From Atopobium sp. (GTDB lineage Bacteria > Actinomycetota > Coriobacteriia > Coriobacteriales > Atopobiaceae): a stretch of 32,742 nt of DNA. Numbering within the stretch: the stretch's first letter is position 1; each line of letters begins with the position of its first letter. The translations under genes and the position numbers were made by a program. Below are positions 14,132-22,901 of this stretch, in pieces. The notes under the pieces are model-generated. The model searched no databases, was not told where the DNA came from, and saw nothing but the letters and a program-made list of their open reading frames with translations. The stretch lies in contig JAIJTS010000017.1 of the NCBI GenBank assembly GCA_022732885.1, positions 1-32,742 of the forward strand, in the 5' to 3' direction.

Positions 14132-15721
14132 ATGGCTGAGGCCCCCATCAAACGTGCACTAATTTCGGTAACAGACAAAACGGGCATTATTGAATTTGCA
14201 CAAGCTCTTACTGAAGAGTTTAGTGTAGAGGTAATTTCAACAGGCGGAACCGCAAAAATCCTCGAAGAGGCTGGCGTCTCTGTCATCCCCATTGAGTCTT
14301 ACACCGGGTTTCCAGAGATGATGGACGGTCGCGTTAAGACGTTGCATCCCCGCGTTCATGGCGGCCTTTTATGTCGTAGAGATAATCCTGGTCATGTTGC
14401 TGATGCAGAGAATAATGGTATCGGCATGATTGACCTGGTCTGCGTTAACCTTTATGAGTTTGAGAAAACCGTAGCTGATCCATCAGTGACACTAGAAAAT
14501 GCAATTGAGCACATTGATATTGGTGGCCCTTCAATGCTTCGCTCTGCTGCTAAGAATAATGATTTTGTTACGGTTATTGTTGATCCAGCGGATTATGGTC
14601 GCGTTCTTGATGAGATGCGCGCTCATGAAGGTGCAACTACAAGAACTTCTCGACAGCAGCTTGCCCTAAAAGTGTTTAAGACAACAGCAGCATACGATGG
14701 CGCTATTGCCACATATCTTTCTAGTGTAGTCGAATCAGAGCAGAGCAAATTCCCAGAGACTTTACTGGTAAAGGCAACAAAGGAGCAGGATCTTCGTTAC
14801 GGAGAAAATCCTCAGCAATCTGCAGCGTTCTATAGGATGCCTGGAGCCCCTGCACACTCCTTGGCAAATGCTCAGCAACTTCAGGGTAAGCCTTTGTCTT
14901 ACAACAATTTACTGGATACCGATGCAGCTTGGGCAGCTGTTCGTGAGTTTGATGAGCCTTCAGTCATTATTCTGAAGCACCAGAATCCCTGCGGTTCTGC
15001 TACGGCAGAAAATGTTGTTGAGGCATATGATCGAGCATTTGCTTGTGACCCACTTTCTGCATTTGGTGGAATTATTGCAGTTAACAGAGAGGTTCCGCTG
15101 GAGTTTGTTGAGCACTTTGCAGATGTCAATAAGCAGTTTGTTGAGGTTCTTATTGCACCAAGCTTTACAAAAGAGGCTCTTGAACGCCTATCAAAGAGAA
15201 CAAATCTTCGAGTATTAGCTACTGGTGGAATTGACAGAAGCCGTGAGCTTGAGATGAGGACGGTTGATGGAGGTCTTTTGGTGCAAGACCTTGATCACGC
15301 AGACGAAACTGCAGATAGCTTTGAGGTAGTTACTAAGCGTCAACCAACTCCAGAAGAGCTAAGCGATTTGGTGTTTGCTTGGAAAGTTTGTAAAACCGTT
15401 AAGTCCAATGCAATTTTGGTTGCAAAAGACCAGGCTGGAATTGGTATGGGACCAGGTCAGCCTAATCGTGTTGACGCAGCTCTGCTTGCATGTGAGCGCG
15501 CCGAGTCAGCTTGTGAGCGGATGGGAATTGACCCAAAGAACCTTGTGGCTGCATCTGATGCATTTTTCCCATTCCGAGATAATGTCGATACCTTAGCAGC
15601 CCATGGTGTAACAGCCATTATTCAACCAGGTGGCTCAGTTAGAGACGATGAATCCATAGCTGCTTGTGATGAGTATGGTATTGCGATGGTCTTTACGGGC
15701 AAACGTCACTTTAGGCATTAA
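14132..15721 (+). CDS. purH: Bifunctional AICAR transformylase/IMP cyclohydrolase
   Basis: It carries out the last two steps of IMP synthesis: formylation of AICAR with 10-formyl-THF, then ring closure. The protein has 529 residues, normal for PurH. The N-terminal IMP cyclohydrolase domain (about 1-200) shows the MGS-like motifs STGGTAKIL and GRVKTLHPRVHGG and then NLYEFEKTV. The C-terminal transformylase domain has RYGENPQQSAAFY and KHQNPCGSA, where the Lys-His pair acts in formyl transfer, and ends FTGKRHFRH. ATG 14132 has AAAGGAG 5 bases upstream; an in-frame ATG 13 codons earlier lacks one. A gene of unknown function follows 54 bases later on the same strand. Confidence 0.97.
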   Translation: MAEAPIKRALISVTDKTGIIEFAQALTEEFSVEVISTGGTAKILEEAGVSVIPIESYTGFPEMMDGRVKTLHPRVHGGLLCRRDNPGHVADAENNGIGMIDLVCVNLYEFEKTVADPSVTLENAIEHIDIGGPSMLRSAAKNNDFVTVIVDPADYGRVLDEMRAHEGATTRTSRQQLALKVFKTTAAYDGAIATYLSSVVESEQSKFPETLLVKATKEQDLRYGENPQQSAAFYRMPGAPAHSLANAQQLQGKPLSYNNLLDTDAAWAAVREFDEPSVIILKHQNPCGSATAENVVEAYDRAFACDPLSAFGGIIAVNREVPLEFVEHFADVNKQFVEVLIAPSFTKEALERLSKRTNLRVLATGGIDRSRELEMRTVDGGLLVQDLDHADETADSFEVVTKRQPTPEELSDLVFAWKVCKTVKSNAILVAKDQAGIGMGPGQPNRVDAALLACERAESACERMGIDPKNLVAASDAFFPFRDNVDTLAAHGVTAIIQPGGSVRDDESIAACDEYGIAMVFTGKRHFRH

Positions 15722-15775
15722 TCAGATACATCTGAAACAGCAGTTCATAGTACACAGAGGTGGGAGGAGGACGCT

Positions 15776-16438
15776 GTGGACCAGGAGGAGCTGGAAGCGG
15801 TTCAAAAGTTTGAGCTTAATAAACCAGAACTTATTTGTCGTTGGAGGCTCGCTGGAGGCGTTCTTCCCCTTGGTAATAGGCATCTACGAGCGCTGAGTAG
15901 GCGTTTTGTTGCTCAAAAAGAAGTTTCTCCACACTTGATTGCTTGGGCTAAGCAGCATATTGAAGGAACTCTTAAAGAGGGATCGCAAGAGTATCCAGAT
16001 GGTGTTCTTATGATTTTGCTTGAGAGCAATGGTCAGGCCGTTATGTCTGTTGGACCATATCAGCCGTTGAGAGATTGCTCTGTTTTATCTCTTGCGGGTC
16101 GCGCAAGAATTTCACAACGAGAAGAGCTTCAGACTGGCTGCGCGCCGGAAGTGCTTTGGCTGGTTGAAAATGGAAAACTTATAGCGGGTGTTTCAGAAGA
16201 GGGCGTTTTATCTGGAGTTTCAAGCTTGGTATCTGATTTGGCGCAGACACTTCATAAGTCAATAGAATTTGATCCAGATGTTGTTGCACAGGTATTTGAT
16301 GGAACAGCTAAATTTGATGAAGCATTTCTTACCTCAGATGAGCATGGAATAGTCTGCGCTTCTGATGTGAGAAGTGAAATAGGTGGGCATTTCTTACAAG
16401 GCTATAAAAAACTCTGTGAAATTAAGGCTTCAAAGTAA
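15776..16438 (+). CDS. Conserved-looking protein of unknown function after purH
   Basis: A 220-residue soluble protein starting at GTG 15776, with GGAGGAGG 5 bases upstream, one of the best ribosome binding sites in the window. It begins MDQEELEAVQKFELNKPELI. The middle alternates strand-like segments (GVLMILLESNGQAVMSVGPY, VLWLVENGKLIAGVSEEGVL), suggesting an alpha/beta fold. There is no signal peptide, membrane helix or metal motif. I recognise no family. It is 54 bases behind purH with no terminator between, so it is probably co-transcribed. Codon use resembles its neighbours, which argues for a native gene. Confidence 0.75.
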   Translation: MDQEELEAVQKFELNKPELICRWRLAGGVLPLGNRHLRALSRRFVAQKEVSPHLIAWAKQHIEGTLKEGSQEYPDGVLMILLESNGQAVMSVGPYQPLRDCSVLSLAGRARISQREELQTGCAPEVLWLVENGKLIAGVSEEGVLSGVSSLVSDLAQTLHKSIEFDPDVVAQVFDGTAKFDEAFLTSDEHGIVCASDVRSEIGGHFLQGYKKLCEIKASK

Positions 16439-16817
16439 TTAGACAATGCATAAAAGTAAGTATGCACAATATGGAATAAAACTAACGCACGTGACAGATG
16501 GTTTGTAAAAATCTAACCTGTTTTAAATGAATGACTGCTTGCATAGTTGAATATTTTGTCGAAGTACAAAAAAGTTTTATTTTTGTATGGGGCTCGCTCT
16601 GAAAGACCGCAGGTAGAAATTCCTACTTAAAAATAGGTATTTGTAGGCTTGTATTTCTGATTTGTTTCATTGTTTTTTTGCGTAATAATAAAGGCATTAT
16701 GCGACCGCTGCTGGCCAATCTATGGAACTTGCTTTCGTAGTTATCCAGGGTCTACAGCTATATTTTGATCGCACAGACGCATTCTGTGAGAAATCACAGA
16801 CTAGGCAAGGAGAGGAA
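16439..16817. other. 379-bp non-coding region upstream of nifJ with several inverted repeats
   Basis: No convincing gene lies here; an in-frame upstream ATG for nifJ at 16722 lacks a ribosome binding site. Three sets of inverted repeats stand out. TGCATA/TATGCA flanks 16447-16466. TACAAAAA/TTTTTGTA are perfect 8-bp arms at 16565-16587. CTAC/GTAG motifs recur at 16613-16648 and could form alternative hairpins. AT-rich TAATAATAAAG at about 16683 could be a -10. No known riboswitch is recognised. None of the hairpins has a proper T-run, so where the upstream transcript ends is unclear. Confidence 0.45.
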
Positions 16818-19800
16818 ATGGCAAGAAAGTTTAAGTCCATGGACGGTAACAACGCCGCGGCTTACGTGTCGTATGCGTTTACCGAGGTGGCGGGTATTTA
16901 CCCAATTACCCCTTCAAGTCCAATGGCAGACTATGTTGACCAGTGGTCCGCCCAGGGCGTAAAGAACATCTTTGGTACAACCGTTAAGGTTGTTGAGATG
17001 CAGTCTGAGGCTGGCGCAGCTGGTGCTGTTCATGGTTCTCTTGGTTCAGGCGCTCTGACCACTACTTACACCGCTTCTCAGGGCCTCTTGCTCATGCTTC
17101 CAAACATGTACAAGATTGCCGGCGAGCAGCTTCCAGGTGTTTTCCATGTCAGCGCACGTACCGTTGCAACCCACGCTCTAAACATCTTTGGCGATCACTC
17201 TGACGTTATGTCTGCTCGCCAGACTGGTTTTGCACTTCTCGCAGAGGGCAATGTCCAGGAGGTTATGGATTTGGCTCCTGTTGCTCACCTCGCAGCAATC
17301 AAGGGCAAGGTTCCATTTGTTAACTTCTTTGATGGTTTCCGCACTTCTCACGAGATTCAGAAGGTTGCTGTTTGGGATTATGCTGACCTGGCTGAGATGT
17401 GTGACATGGATGCTGTTCAGTCATTCCGTGATCATGCACTGAATCCAGAGCACCCATCAAGCCGTGGTTCTCATGAGAACGGCGATATCTTCTTCCAGCA
17501 CCGCGAGGCATGCAACGAGGTTTACAACCAGCTGCCAGCAGTTGTTGAAGACTACATGAACAAGATTAACGCCAAGCTTGGTACTGACTACGGTCTGTTC
17601 AACTACTATGGCGCAGAAGATGCTGACCGCGTTGTTATCTGCATGGGTTCTTTCTGCGACACCCTCGAAGAGGTTATCGATTATCTGAATGCTCGTGGCG
17701 AGAAGGTCGGTCTGGTTAAGGTCCGCCTGTATCGTCCATTCTCTGTAAAGCACTTTGTTGACGTTCTTCCTGAGTCCGTCAAGAAGATTGCTGTTCTCGA
17801 CCGCACCAAGGAGCCAGGTTCCGTTGGTGAGCCTCTCTATGAAGACGTTGTTACTTCTCTCTTTGAGGCAGGCCGTACAGGCATTAAGGTTGTTGGCGGT
17901 CGTTATGGCCTTGGTTCCAAAGACACCCCACCATCATCTGCATTTGCAATCTATGAGGAGCTCAAGAAGGATAATCCTCAGCGTGAGTTCACCATTGGTA
18001 TTGTCGATGACGTTACCAACCTCTCTCTTGCAGAGGATCCTGAGGCTCCTAATACTGCAGCTGAGGGCACCATTGAGTGCAAGTTCTGGGGTATCGGCGG
18101 TGACGGTACCGTTGGTGCTAATAAGAACTCCATCAAGATCATTGGTGACCACACTGACAAGTATGTTCAGGCATACTTCCAGTATGACTCCAAGAAGACC
18201 GGTGGTATTACTATCAGCCACTTGCGCTTCGGCGATCACAAGATTCGTTCTCCTTACTACGTTACCAAGGCAGACTTTGTCGCATGCCATGTCCCTGCAT
18301 ACATTGTTAAGGGCTACAAGATGGTCCGCGACGTCAAGCCAGGCGGTACTTTCCTTGTTAACTGCCAGTGGGACGCTGAGGAGTTCGCACATCACCTGCC
18401 AGCAGAGGCAAAGCGCTACATTGCTAAGAACAACATCAATGTTTATCTGATTAATGCAATTGACCTTGCCAAGGAAATTGGTATGGGTAAGCGCACTAAC
18501 ACCATTCTTCAGTCTGCATTCTTTGCACTTGCAAAGGTTCTTCCAGAGGCAGATGCTCTCCAGTATATGAAGGACGCTGCAACTCATTCTTATCTGAAGA
18601 AGGGCCAGAACGTCGTTGACATGAACCACAAGGCAATTGACGCTGGTGCTACTGCATTTACTAAGATTGAGATTCCTGCTGATTGGGCTACTGCAGAGGA
18701 TGCTCCAAACCCAATTACTCTTGAGGGCCGTGAGGCTTTGCTCAAGCAGGTTCGCGACATCATGACTCCAGTTTCTCGTATGGAGGGTGACGCACTTCCT
18801 GTTTCCGCATTCAAGAACCATGTTGATGGCCAGTTTGAGCTTGGTGCATCAGCTTATGAGAAGCGCGGCATTGCTGTTGTTGTTCCTGAGTGGAATGTCG
18901 AGAAGTGTATTCAGTGTAACCAGTGCGCTTATGTCTGCCCACACGCAGTCATTCGTCCATTTGTTCTTACCGACGAAGAGGTAGCTGCAGCACCAGCACA
19001 GTCACAGTTTAAGGATGCTGTGGGTCCTAAGGCTCAGGGCTACAAGTTTGAGATTGCTGTTTCCCAGCTTGACTGCACCGGCTGCTCCAACTGCGTCTAC
19101 ATCTGCCCTGCAGATGCTCTGACCATGAAGCCAATCGAGGAGCAGGTTTCCAAGCAGGAGATCTTTGACTACGCAGTCAACAACGTCTCCGAGAAGACTG
19201 AGCTTGTTGCTAACAACGTTAAGGCATCTCAGTTCAAGAAGCCTCTTCTTGAGTTCTCCGGTTCCTGCGCAGGCTGCGCTGAGACCAGCTACGGCCGTCT
19301 GGTCACCCAGCTCTTCGGCGATCGTATGTTCATCTCTAACGCAACTGGCTGCTCCTCCATTTGGGGTAACCCAGCTTCCTGCTCACCATTCACTACCGAT
19401 GCAAACGGCCACGGCCCAGCATGGAACAACTCCCTCTTTGAGGACAATGCAGAGCATGGTATGGGCCTGATGCTTGGTCACCAGGCACAGCAGAAGCGTC
19501 TCCTTGAGCTTGCTCAGCAGCTTGTTGATGAGGATGGCGCATCTCAGGACCTCAAGGATGCAGCTAAGGCATGGATTGATTCTGTCAAGGATGCAGCTCT
19601 CTCCAAGGAAGCTTCCAAGACGTTCGTAGTTGAGCTTGAGAAGTCTGATCTTGCAGCAGCTAAGGAAATTCTTGCTAATAAGAGCTTCCTCACCAAGAAG
19701 TCCTTCTGGATCTTCGGCGGCGACGGTTGGGCATATGACATCGGCTTCGGTGGCCTTGACCATGTTCTTGCTTCCGGCGAGGACATCAACGTCTTTGTCT

Positions 19801-20372
19801 TCGACACTGAGGTTTACTCCAACACCGGCGGTCAGTCTTCAAAGGCTTCTCGTCTTGGCCAGGTTGCTCAGTTCGCAGCAGCTGGTAAGGATGTCAAGCA
19901 GAAGAACCTTGCTGAGATTGCAATGACCTACGGTTACGTTTATGTTGCTCAGGTCTCCATGGGTGCAAACCTCCAGCAGACCCTCAAGGCAATTGCTGAG
20001 GCTGAGGCTTATCCAGGACCATCCCTCATCATTGGCTACTCCCCATGCGAGATGCACTCCATCAAGGGTGGTATGGCTCACGCACAGGAAGAGATGAAGA
20101 AGGCAGTCGATACCGGCTACTGGAACCTCTATCGCTTCAACCCATCTGCACCAGCAGGTAAGAAGTTCACGCTTGATTCCAAGGCACCTAAGGGTGGCTA
20201 CCAGGAGTTCTTGATGAACGAGGCTCGTTACAGCCGACTCACCCGTGAGTTCCCAGAGCACGCAGAGAGGCTCTTCAAGGAGAATGAGGAAGCCGCAATG
20301 GCTCGCTACAATCACCTTGTACACCTTTCCGAGCTTTATGCTTCAGAAAAGGATGAGCAGCCTGAGGAGTAA
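16818..20372 (+). CDS. nifJ: Pyruvate:ferredoxin (flavodoxin) oxidoreductase, single-chain
   Basis: It converts pyruvate and CoA to acetyl-CoA and CO2, passing electrons to ferredoxin or flavodoxin; this is the main anaerobic route from glycolysis. The protein has 1184 residues, typical of the fused homodimeric enzyme. Domain I starts SMDGNNAAAYVSYAFTEVAG, with YPITPSSPMAD. A two-cluster ferredoxin domain has CIQCNQCAYVCP near residue 697 and CTGCSNCVYICP near 753. The third cluster and TPP domain show CAGCAETSY, GCSSIWG, FGGDGWAYDIGFGG and EVYSNTGGQSS. ATG 16818 has AAGGAGAGG just upstream. Codon use is strongly biased to GAG, AAG, GGT and CGT, as in highly expressed genes. It is a single transcription unit ending in a strong terminator. 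Confidence 0.97.
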   Translation: MARKFKSMDGNNAAAYVSYAFTEVAGIYPITPSSPMADYVDQWSAQGVKNIFGTTVKVVEMQSEAGAAGAVHGSLGSGALTTTYTASQGLLLMLPNMYKIAGEQLPGVFHVSARTVATHALNIFGDHSDVMSARQTGFALLAEGNVQEVMDLAPVAHLAAIKGKVPFVNFFDGFRTSHEIQKVAVWDYADLAEMCDMDAVQSFRDHALNPEHPSSRGSHENGDIFFQHREACNEVYNQLPAVVEDYMNKINAKLGTDYGLFNYYGAEDADRVVICMGSFCDTLEEVIDYLNARGEKVGLVKVRLYRPFSVKHFVDVLPESVKKIAVLDRTKEPGSVGEPLYEDVVTSLFEAGRTGIKVVGGRYGLGSKDTPPSSAFAIYEELKKDNPQREFTIGIVDDVTNLSLAEDPEAPNTAAEGTIECKFWGIGGDGTVGANKNSIKIIGDHTDKYVQAYFQYDSKKTGGITISHLRFGDHKIRSPYYVTKADFVACHVPAYIVKGYKMVRDVKPGGTFLVNCQWDAEEFAHHLPAEAKRYIAKNNINVYLINAIDLAKEIGMGKRTNTILQSAFFALAKVLPEADALQYMKDAATHSYLKKGQNVVDMNHKAIDAGATAFTKIEIPADWATAEDAPNPITLEGREALLKQVRDIMTPVSRMEGDALPVSAFKNHVDGQFELGASAYEKRGIAVVVPEWNVEKCIQCNQCAYVCPHAVIRPFVLTDEEVAAAPAQSQFKDAVGPKAQGYKFEIAVSQLDCTGCSNCVYICPADALTMKPIEEQVSKQEIFDYAVNNVSEKTELVANNVKASQFKKPLLEFSGSCAGCAETSYGRLVTQLFGDRMFISNATGCSSIWGNPASCSPFTTDANGHGPAWNNSLFEDNAEHGMGLMLGHQAQQKRLLELAQQLVDEDGASQDLKDAAKAWIDSVKDAALSKEASKTFVVELEKSDLAAAKEILANKSFLTKKSFWIFGGDGWAYDIGFGGLDHVLASGEDINVFVFDTEVYSNTGGQSSKASRLGQVAQFAAAGKDVKQKNLAEIAMTYGYVYVAQVSMGANLQQTLKAIAEAEAYPGPSLIIGYSPCEMHSIKGGMAHAQEEMKKAVDTGYWNLYRFNPSAPAGKKFTLDSKAPKGGYQEFLMNEARYSRLTREFPEHAERLFKENEEAAMARYNHLVHLSELYASEKDEQPEE

Positions 20373-20396
20373 GGCAACTTACTTTTATGTAGCTCC

Positions 20397-20429
20397 AGCC
20401 GAGCCAGGATTTCCTGACTCGGCTTTTTT
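20397..20429 (+). terminator. Terminator of nifJ
   Basis: AGCCGAGCCAGG and CCTGACTCGGCT form an 11- to 12-bp stem with one mismatch around ATTT, followed by TTTTT, 25 bases after the nifJ stop. Confidence 0.9.
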
Positions 20430-20520
20430 ATGCGACATTTTTGGCGAGAAGCCCTATGTTCTCCAAGCCTTTCTTGCAAGGTGATAAACTAGAGAGACTT
20501 TGCTCACGATGGGAGTTACT

Positions 20521-21933
20521 GTGGCACAAAAAAAGAGCAGACTATTTCCTATTGCTTTTCTCGCTGCTAAAGCAACACTTGCAGCACTCAAATTGACTAA
20601 TCATGAGGGCGGAACGCTACCAGGTTTTATTGCCGAGGGTATAGATCCTGCATTTTTGGGGGACATTGCTAAGCCAGATCAGATTGTCTTTATCACCGGC
20701 ACAAACGGCAAGACAACTACTAATAACCTGCTCAACGATCTTCTCGCTGATAACGGCTATCAGACGGTCACTAATCGCGTTGGCGGCAATATTTCTAGCG
20801 GCTTTGCAAGCTCGTTTGCAAAAAACGCCACGTGGAAGGGTACGTCAAAGACTAAGCTTGCGGTTATGGAGTTTGATGAGCTCTCTGGACCTCGCATTTT
20901 TCCGTACTTGCAGCCAGATATTTTGTCCGTAACTAACTTGTTCCGCGATACGTTCTCTCGTAGTGCAACTCCAGATTATGTTTTTGACGTTATGGATAAG
21001 GGCATTCCTGCTTCAACTCATCTGATTTTGAACGCAGACGATATGATTAGCTGCAGACTTGCTCCTCAGTGCACCCATCGTACGTATTACTCCATTGCAA
21101 GGCTGGCAGAAGACACCGCAGAGCCTATAGGTATTGTTTCAGATCTTACAGCGTGCCCCAAATGTGGCGGCAAGCTCAAGTGGGATTATGCACACCTGAG
21201 GCATCTTGGCCATGCAACTTGCGAGGAGTGCGGCTATACCAATCCAACTCCTGACTATGAAGTCATCTCAGTAGAGCCAGAGACTGGAAAGTTTGTGGTC
21301 AAGGAGCACTGCCACGAGGGCGCACCAACATACGAGTACAAGCTCAACAGCTACTCTATTGTTAACCTTTACAATCTGTTTGTAGCTATTGTGACCGCTC
21401 GTGAGATGGGTCTTGCACCTGCGACTATTGCTGCATCTTTGCAGCGCGTTAATATTGCCTCTTCCAGGTATAACGAGATTGACTATAACGGTCGTCGTCT
21501 TATTAGCATGGCTTCTAAGGGCGAGAATGACACGGCAACCTCCGTCACCATCGATATTTTGCGTAAGCAACCAGGTGATAAGGCAATTATCATCATGATT
21601 GCTGATGCCTATATGGCAAAAGCAAAAGATCAAACTGAGTATATTGGCTGGTATTACCAGACAGACTTTGAGTTCTTGCAAGACCCAAGTGTTAAGCAGG
21701 TCATTATCTATGGTGATACTTCGCTTGACCTGCAACTTAGGCTGAGGCTTGCCGGCATTGACCCAGCTAAAACTTTTGTAGCAAGCTCTCCTGAAGAGAC
21801 CGCTGACCTGGTTGATCTTGACGCTTGCCAGCACGTTTTCTATGCACATGGCCTCTACAACGGCGGAATTGCTGATATCAGCAGAAACCGTATCATTGAG
21901 CGCTTAAAACAGATGGAGGCCTCCCATGAGTAA
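20521..21933 (+). CDS. MurT-like Mur ligase (lipid II isoglutaminyl synthase family), divergent
   Basis: An ATP-dependent Mur-ligase fold protein, 470 residues from GTG 20521 (GGGAG 5 bases upstream). It has the P-loop TGTNGKTTT near residue 60, a Mur middle domain with NLFRD and LNADD, and the MurT-type Cys4 zinc ribbon (CPKC...CEEC) at about 212-237. The C-terminal DUF1727-like region is present. In known MurT proteins this domain amidates the D-Glu of lipid II with ammonia from GatD. Two conserved C-terminal features look changed: the usual KNPAG-type stretch reads SKGENDTAT, and the Asp of the D-x-SW segment that completes the GatD triad (Asp349 in S. aureus, from memory) falls in EYIGWYYQTDFE without an obvious counterpart. 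The gene overlaps the GatD-like gene by 8 bases. Confidence 0.85.
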   Translation: MAQKKSRLFPIAFLAAKATLAALKLTNHEGGTLPGFIAEGIDPAFLGDIAKPDQIVFITGTNGKTTTNNLLNDLLADNGYQTVTNRVGGNISSGFASSFAKNATWKGTSKTKLAVMEFDELSGPRIFPYLQPDILSVTNLFRDTFSRSATPDYVFDVMDKGIPASTHLILNADDMISCRLAPQCTHRTYYSIARLAEDTAEPIGIVSDLTACPKCGGKLKWDYAHLRHLGHATCEECGYTNPTPDYEVISVEPETGKFVVKEHCHEGAPTYEYKLNSYSIVNLYNLFVAIVTAREMGLAPATIAASLQRVNIASSRYNEIDYNGRRLISMASKGENDTATSVTIDILRKQPGDKAIIIMIADAYMAKAKDQTEYIGWYYQTDFEFLQDPSVKQVIIYGDTSLDLQLRLRLAGIDPAKTFVASSPEETADLVDLDACQHVFYAHGLYNGGIADISRNRIIERLKQMEASHE

Positions 21934-22672
21934 TCCAGCAACTAAGATTGAGATTCTTTACCCAGAGTACGGCAACCAGGGTGGAGACAACGGAAACGCC
22001 CTCTACCTGGAGGCTTGCCTTCCAAAAGAGAACTTTGTGTATACCTCTCATGCTGCAACGCCTTACTTTGTGGAGCATACGCCGTCGGCAATCATTATGG
22101 GCGGCATGACAGAAGCCCAGCAAGAGCTTATTATTTCTCGCCTTATGCCTTACAAGGATAGGCTTGCAGAGTTGGCTGATCAGGGTGTACCTATGCTGTT
22201 TGCCGGTAATGCTTCAGAGCTTTTTGGCGAGAAAATCGTCAATCCTGACGGCTCTGAGATTGAGGGCTTAGGCTTGTTCAAGTTTGCGACAACTCGTTAT
22301 ATGCCTCAGCGCTTCCACGACGTTCAGGTGGGAGAGTTTGACCCCGGCAATGGTAAAGAGCCTTTTACCGTTGTTGGCTTTAAGATGCAGTTCACGCTTA
22401 CTGAGGGAGATAACTCCAACTGTTATTTCCTCAAGAACAAGGTGGGCTTTGGCATCAACAAAGAAAGCAAACTGGAAGGCTTCCGTCGAAAAAACGCTAT
22501 TGCTACCTGGCTCATAGGTCCACTGCTGCCACTCAATCCTTACCTCACGCGATGGATTTTGGATATGGCAGGTGAGGAAGACACCCCCCTTGCTTTTGAG
22601 GAAGAGGCAGTCGCAGCGTATCAAAAGCATGCTCGTGAGATGGTTTATCCAGGAATGCACCTGCATTATTAG
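21926..22672 (+). CDS. GatD-like class I glutamine amidotransferase fold, catalytic residues missing
   Basis: A 248-residue protein. The framework is GatD: ILYPEYGNQGGDNGNALYLE near the start, AIIMGGMTEAQQ for the GGG-x-D-x-EQ segment, and GPLLPLNPYL near the end. The nucleophile elbow, normally ICGGYQLLG, reads FAGNASELFG, so the Cys position is Gly94. The catalytic His of LHGPLLP is Ile197 (LIGPLLP), and the GFENHGG loop reads GFKMQFT. It therefore should not hydrolyse glutamine in the usual way. GGAGG 6 bases before the ATG and the 8-base overlap with the MurT-like gene show coupled translation, so a complex with MurT is likely. It may be a structural subunit, with free ammonia or another donor used. 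Confidence 0.82.
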   Translation: MSNPATKIEILYPEYGNQGGDNGNALYLEACLPKENFVYTSHAATPYFVEHTPSAIIMGGMTEAQQELIISRLMPYKDRLAELADQGVPMLFAGNASELFGEKIVNPDGSEIEGLGLFKFATTRYMPQRFHDVQVGEFDPGNGKEPFTVVGFKMQFTLTEGDNSNCYFLKNKVGFGINKESKLEGFRRKNAIATWLIGPLLPLNPYLTRWILDMAGEEDTPLAFEEEAVAAYQKHAREMVYPGMHLHY

Positions 22673-22732
22673 TGTGAGGTTTATGCAATTAATTGGTGTA
22701 GGAAAGCAACTTCATACATTTTGTATTTGTGT

Positions 22733-22778
22733 TTTTAGATGTTGGTTTATGGTGAGTTTTGTTGCTCATGATCTAAAA
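22733..22778 (+). promoter_or_regulatory. Hairpin in the leader of the queT-lytS-lytR operon
   Basis: TTTTAGAT and ATCTAAAA are perfect 8-bp arms, with an inner TGAG/CTCA pairing, in the 229-bp gap between the GatD-like gene and queT. It has no T-run, so it is not a standard terminator. It does not match the preQ1 riboswitch classes I know, though that would be the expected element in front of a QueT gene. Confidence 0.3.
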
Positions 22779-22901
22779 GAGTTGCTCTATAAGGTGCGAT
22801 TCTTTACATAAGTAAGAGCTTCGGCTATGTCGTTTATTTGCTCATATATGCTTTTCGGCGTATTATGAAATTGGTTTTTAATGTTAGGCAAGGGGAACGT
22901 T

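Noticed and set aside
16722..16817. Upstream in-frame ATG that would add 32 residues to NifJ
   Set aside because: It has no ribosome binding site, the extra residues are not part of the family's N-terminus, and ATG 16818 has an excellent site.
17934..18821. 295-codon minus-strand frame opposite nifJ
   Set aside because: Long antisense frames are expected opposite a strongly codon-biased gene. There is no start signal, and the protein has no plausible features.
22673..22901. preQ1 riboswitch ahead of queT
   Set aside because: I looked for the class I and II core motifs and did not find them; only unassigned hairpins are visible.
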